A DNA stretch of 64,000 bases, taken from Nocardioides sp. L-11A (GTDB taxonomy: Bacteria; Actinomycetota; Actinomycetes; Propionibacteriales; Nocardioidaceae). Numbering within the stretch: the stretch's first letter is position 1; every line of letters starts with the position of its first letter. Where the stretch lies: assembly GCA_029961745.1 (NCBI GenBank), contig CP124680.1:1364001-1428000 (forward strand), read 5' to 3'. The translations under genes and the position numbers were made by a program. Below are positions 61,072-64,000 of this stretch, in pieces. Under the pieces are notes generated by a model. It searched no databases and was not told where the DNA came from. It saw nothing but the letters and a program-made list of their open reading frames with translations.

Positions 61072-63086
61072 GCCGCTACCGCAGGTACGACGGCGGCGAC
61101 CCGCTCGCCCCGCCCGTCGACATCGCCGAGGCGCTCGACGCCATCGGTCAGGACGTGATGGCCGGCTACAGCCCCGAGCGCGCGATGCGCGAGTTCCTGC
61201 GCCGGGGTGGTGCCGACCAGGCCGGCCTCGACGATCTCGCCCGCCGCGTCGCCGAGCGGCGCCGGGACCTGCTGCAGCGACACCACCTCGACGGCACGCT
61301 CAACGAGGTGCGTGAGCTGCTCGACAGGGCGGTCCTGGAGGAGCGCAAGCAGCTCGCCCGCGACGCCATGATGGACGACGGCGACCGTGCCTTCCGCGAG
61401 ATGCGGTTGCAGAGCCTGCCCGACTCGCCGGCCGCCGCGGTGACCGAGCTCGGCGACTACGACTGGCAGTCGCGGGAGGCTCGCGAGGCGTTCGAGCAGA
61501 TCAAGGACCTGCTCGGCCGCGAGCTGCTCGACCAGCGCTTCGCCGGCATGAAGCAGGCGCTCGAGAACGCCACCGACGAGGACCGGCAGGCGATCAGCGA
61601 GATGCTCGGCGACCTCAACGAGCTGCTCGAGAAGCACGCCCGCGGCGAGGACACTCCCGAGGACTTCGCGGAGTTCATGGCCAAGCACGGCCAGCACTTC
61701 CCCGAGAACCCGCAGGACATCGACGAGCTGCTCGACGCCCTGGCGCAGCGCTCGGCGGCCGCGCAGCGGATGCTCAACTCGATGAGCGCCGAGCAGCGCG
61801 CCGAGCTGATGCAGCTGTCCACCCAGGCGTTCGGGTCACCCGCGCTGATGGAGCAGCTCGACCGCCTCGACGCGAACCTGATGTCGCTGCGCCCCGGCGA
61901 GGACTGGGGCGGCTCCGAGCAGTTCGGCGACGGGGAGCAGGGGCTCGGCCTCGGCGACGGCACCGGTGTGCTGCAGGACCTCGCCGACCTCGACGCGTTG
62001 GCCGACCAGCTGTCCCAGGGGTACGGCGGCGCCCGGCTCGACGATGTCGATCTCGACAAGCTGGCCCGCCAGCTCGGCACCGAGGCCGCGGTCGATGCCC
62101 GCAAGCTGCAGGAGCTGGAGAAGGCGCTGCGCGAGTCCGGGGCGATGGAGCGCGGCTTCGACGGGGAGCTGCGGCTGACGCCCAAGGCGATGCGCCAGCT
62201 CGGCAGGGCGCTGTTGCGCGACGTCGCCCAGAGGATGTCCGGGCGCCAGGGCCAGCGCGACGTCCGCCAGGCGGGCGCCGCGGGCGACCTGTCCGGGGCC
62301 ACCCGGGCCTGGCAGTTCGGCGACACCGAGCCGTGGGACCTGCCGCGCACCATGCTCAACGGCGTACTCCGTCGGGCGGGCGACCCCGGCGGCCCGCTGC
62401 TGTCGATCGACGATGTCGAGGTCGCCGAGACCGAGGCGCGGACCCAGGCGGCCGTCGCGCTCTGCGTCGACACCTCCTTCTCGATGGCGATGGACGGGCG
62501 CTGGGTGCCGATGAAGCAGACCGCGCTGGCGCTGCACACCCTGATCGGCTCGCGCTTCCGCGGCGACAGCCTGGAGCTGATCGGCTTCGGCCGGCACGCC
62601 CAGACCATGCGGATCGAGGAGCTGACGGCCCTCGACGCCCGCTGGGCCAAGGGCACCAACCTCCACCACGCGCTGCTGCTCGCCAACCGGCACTTCCGCA
62701 AGCACCCCAACGCGCAGCCGGTGCTGCTCATCGTCACCGACGGCGAGCCGACCTCCCACCTGGAGTCCAGTGGAGACGTCTTCTTCACCTACCCGCCGCA
62801 CCCGATGACGATCGCCCTCGCCGTCCGCGAGCTCGACAACGCCCGCCGGCTGGGGGCACAGACCACCTTCTTCCGGCTCGGCGAGGACCCCGGCCTCGCA
62901 CGATTCATCGACTCGATGGCCCGCCGGGTGGAGGGCGCGGTCATCGCCCCCGAGGCCGGCGACCTCGGTGCGGCCGTGGTCGGCTCCTACCTCGGCTCGC
63001 GTCGTGGCGGTGCGGGCGGCCCGGGGGGCTCCGGACCCGGCAGCTACGGCGACTGGTTCGGTTCGCGCGGCTTCTGGGTCGGCTGA
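61068..63086 (+). CDS. vWA-domain protein, partner of the AAA ATPase
   Basis: 672 residues from GTG 61068 (GTGA overlap). Long helical N-terminal region (~1-430) and a C-terminal von Willebrand A domain with the MIDAS motif DTSFS at residues 468-472, then GDSLELIGFGRHAQT and LLIVTDGEPTS. Ends in a Gly/Ser-rich tail. Together with the AAA gene it resembles Mycobacterium Rv0959. Confidence 0.88.
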   Translation: MSRYRRYDGGDPLAPPVDIAEALDAIGQDVMAGYSPERAMREFLRRGGADQAGLDDLARRVAERRRDLLQRHHLDGTLNEVRELLDRAVLEERKQLARDAMMDDGDRAFREMRLQSLPDSPAAAVTELGDYDWQSREAREAFEQIKDLLGRELLDQRFAGMKQALENATDEDRQAISEMLGDLNELLEKHARGEDTPEDFAEFMAKHGQHFPENPQDIDELLDALAQRSAAAQRMLNSMSAEQRAELMQLSTQAFGSPALMEQLDRLDANLMSLRPGEDWGGSEQFGDGEQGLGLGDGTGVLQDLADLDALADQLSQGYGGARLDDVDLDKLARQLGTEAAVDARKLQELEKALRESGAMERGFDGELRLTPKAMRQLGRALLRDVAQRMSGRQGQRDVRQAGAAGDLSGATRAWQFGDTEPWDLPRTMLNGVLRRAGDPGGPLLSIDDVEVAETEARTQAAVALCVDTSFSMAMDGRWVPMKQTALALHTLIGSRFRGDSLELIGFGRHAQTMRIEELTALDARWAKGTNLHHALLLANRHFRKHPNAQPVLLIVTDGEPTSHLESSGDVFFTYPPHPMTIALAVRELDNARRLGAQTTFFRLGEDPGLARFIDSMARRVEGAVIAPEAGDLGAAVVGSYLGSRRGGAGGPGGSGPGSYGDWFGSRGFWVG

Positions 63087-63208
63087 ACGGACGTTCCCGA
63101 GCGGGGATCCGGGTCCTCCTGTGGACGACCGGAACCGCTCGTTTCCCGGCGACGGCGCTCGGGCAGCCGTGGGTGCATGAACCCGTACCTCACCCCACCG
63201 GCCCCGTC

Positions 63209-63544
63209 ATGGCCGTGATCCTCGACGTCCCGTACGCCGCCCTCCGCGCGGCCCGCGAGAGCTGGGACCTCGCGGGCGACGAGCTCGACGGGGCCTGGCG
63301 CCGGCTCGCCCGGGCCTCGACCTCCGGCCTCTCCGCGTCGGTCGCGGCCGCCGTCCGGGGCTTCGCCGAGCCGTGGGCCGACGAGCTCAAGGCGGCGGCC
63401 GGCCTGGCCGCGGGCCATGCCGAGGAGTTCGTCTTCTTCCACCGACGGCTGGTGATCGTCGACCGGGCGCAGGCCGAGCGACTCCGGGCGCTGTTGCCGT
63501 GGGCCGAGCGGCGGGCCGCGGTGCGGGAGGTGAACGGGCCGTGA
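63209..63544 (+). CDS. Small helical protein upstream of a WXG-like gene
   Basis: 111 residues from ATG 63209. Two long helices (AALRAARESWDLAGDELDGAWRRLARAS and ADELKAAAGLAAGHAEEFVFFHRRLV) with SWDL resembling a WXG100 turn. These proteins commonly precede type VII secretion substrates. Stop overlaps the next start (GTGA). Confidence 0.6.
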   Translation: MAVILDVPYAALRAARESWDLAGDELDGAWRRLARASTSGLSASVAAAVRGFAEPWADELKAAAGLAAGHAEEFVFFHRRLVIVDRAQAERLRALLPWAERRAAVREVNGP

Positions 63545-64000
63545 CGATCGTCCGGGTCCCCGCACACGTCCCGGCCTGCCCGCTCCTCGACTCGCAGCCC
63601 GCCGGCGCCCAGGACCTCGCCACCGACCTGCGGGCCACCGCGATCGCGGTCAAGAACGTGCAGGGCCGAGCGGTCGCGGTCGCGGCGCCGGACTGGGCGG
63701 GCGACACCGCGGACGCCCATGCGCATGCCGCCACGCGGCTCGCCGGCCGGCTCGACGCCGGGGAGGCCGCCCTCGACCGGGCGGTGACGGCCGCGGACCG
63801 CTTCGGCGAGCGGCTGGCCGGGCTCCTCGCCCGGCGCGACGACCTCACCGCGCGCCGCGCCGGGCTCAACGCCGAGATCGACGAGCTGGCCGCCGAGATC
63901 GTCGCCACGACCGGCGACGACCGGCTCGCGGAATTCCAGCAGCGTGCGGCCCGGCTCACTGCCCTGGCCGACGAGCTGCGGGGCCGGATCGCCGCCTGGG
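63541..64000 (+). CDS. WXG/LXG-like secreted-protein N-terminus (cut by window end)
   Basis: At least 153 residues, no stop before the window ends. Helical with WAGDTADAHAHAATRLAGRL, where W-A-G matches the WxG turn, followed by a coiled coil (RRDDLTARRAGLNAEIDELAAEIV). Likely the N-terminal targeting region of a type VII secreted toxin or enzyme; the C-terminal domain is outside. Confidence 0.6.
   Translation, partial: MTIVRVPAHVPACPLLDSQPAGAQDLATDLRATAIAVKNVQGRAVAVAAPDWAGDTADAHAHAATRLAGRLDAGEAALDRAVTAADRFGERLAGLLARRDDLTARRAGLNAEIDELAAEIVATTGDDRLAEFQQRAARLTALADELRGRIAAW

Overview
The window is high-GC actinobacterial chromosome, most like Nocardioides or a relative. This rests on a mycothiol deacetylase (mshB) with its DUF6113 neighbour, two DUF222/HNH (13E12-type) genes, an IdeR-type iron box, frequent GTG starts, ATGA/GTGA gene overlaps and start sites next to TetR/LysR operators. 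No rRNA, tRNA or CRISPR array was seen. All calls come from reading the sequence and recalling families; no database search was run.

Layout. 1-3573: an operon-like run of a dehydrogenase end, a 6-pyruvoyltetrahydropterin-synthase-like enzyme, a GT4 glycosyltransferase, a flippase-like membrane protein and a RibD-type reductase, which looks like a pterin or deazapurine glycoside pathway. 3543-6392: TetR with a divergent MpaB-type oxygenase, then a secreted matrixin-like protease. 6534-7625: ychF, whose normal last codons have been displaced.

7587-20288: an integrated element of about 12.7 kb. The left junction lies inside the last codons of ychF. The right junction carries the missing native ychF ending (codons for V-E-F-R-F-N-V-stop), so the insertion site can be read directly. 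The element has a tyrosine integrase beside the left end, a large serine integrase beside the right end, a replication-initiator-like gene with 23-bp iterons inside its coding region, an XRE-ImmA/IrrE operon under a large inverted repeat, several small Cys-rich proteins, three membrane or coiled-coil proteins of unknown role (one broken by a frameshift and a stop), and long non-coding spacers with related low-complexity sequence.

20364-27772: a lipoprotein, a GntR-TauE-DUF1634 export operon, an IdeR-controlled ferredoxin (bfd) and a bacterioferritin with an altered ferroxidase residue, an HNH gene, a VOC protein and a P-loop kinase. 27871-37956: two separate molybdenum hydroxylases (an IorAB type and an Xdh type with xdhC), with a LysE/LysG amino-acid export pair and a TetR/SRPBCC pair between them. 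38047-42261: secreted proline-rich and transglutaminase-like proteins, a deaminase and a LysR regulator. 42351-47106: threonine catabolism (tdh-kbl), a DUF6421 protein and a threonine-aldolase-like enzyme. 47125-53257: surface proteins, the second HNH gene and mshB. 53274-59190: VanW protein, a DUF35-thiolase pair, an M23 peptidase and an adenylate cyclase. 59244-63086: an AAA+/OsmC/vWA operon. 63209-64000: the start of what looks like a type VII secretion substrate locus, cut by the window end.
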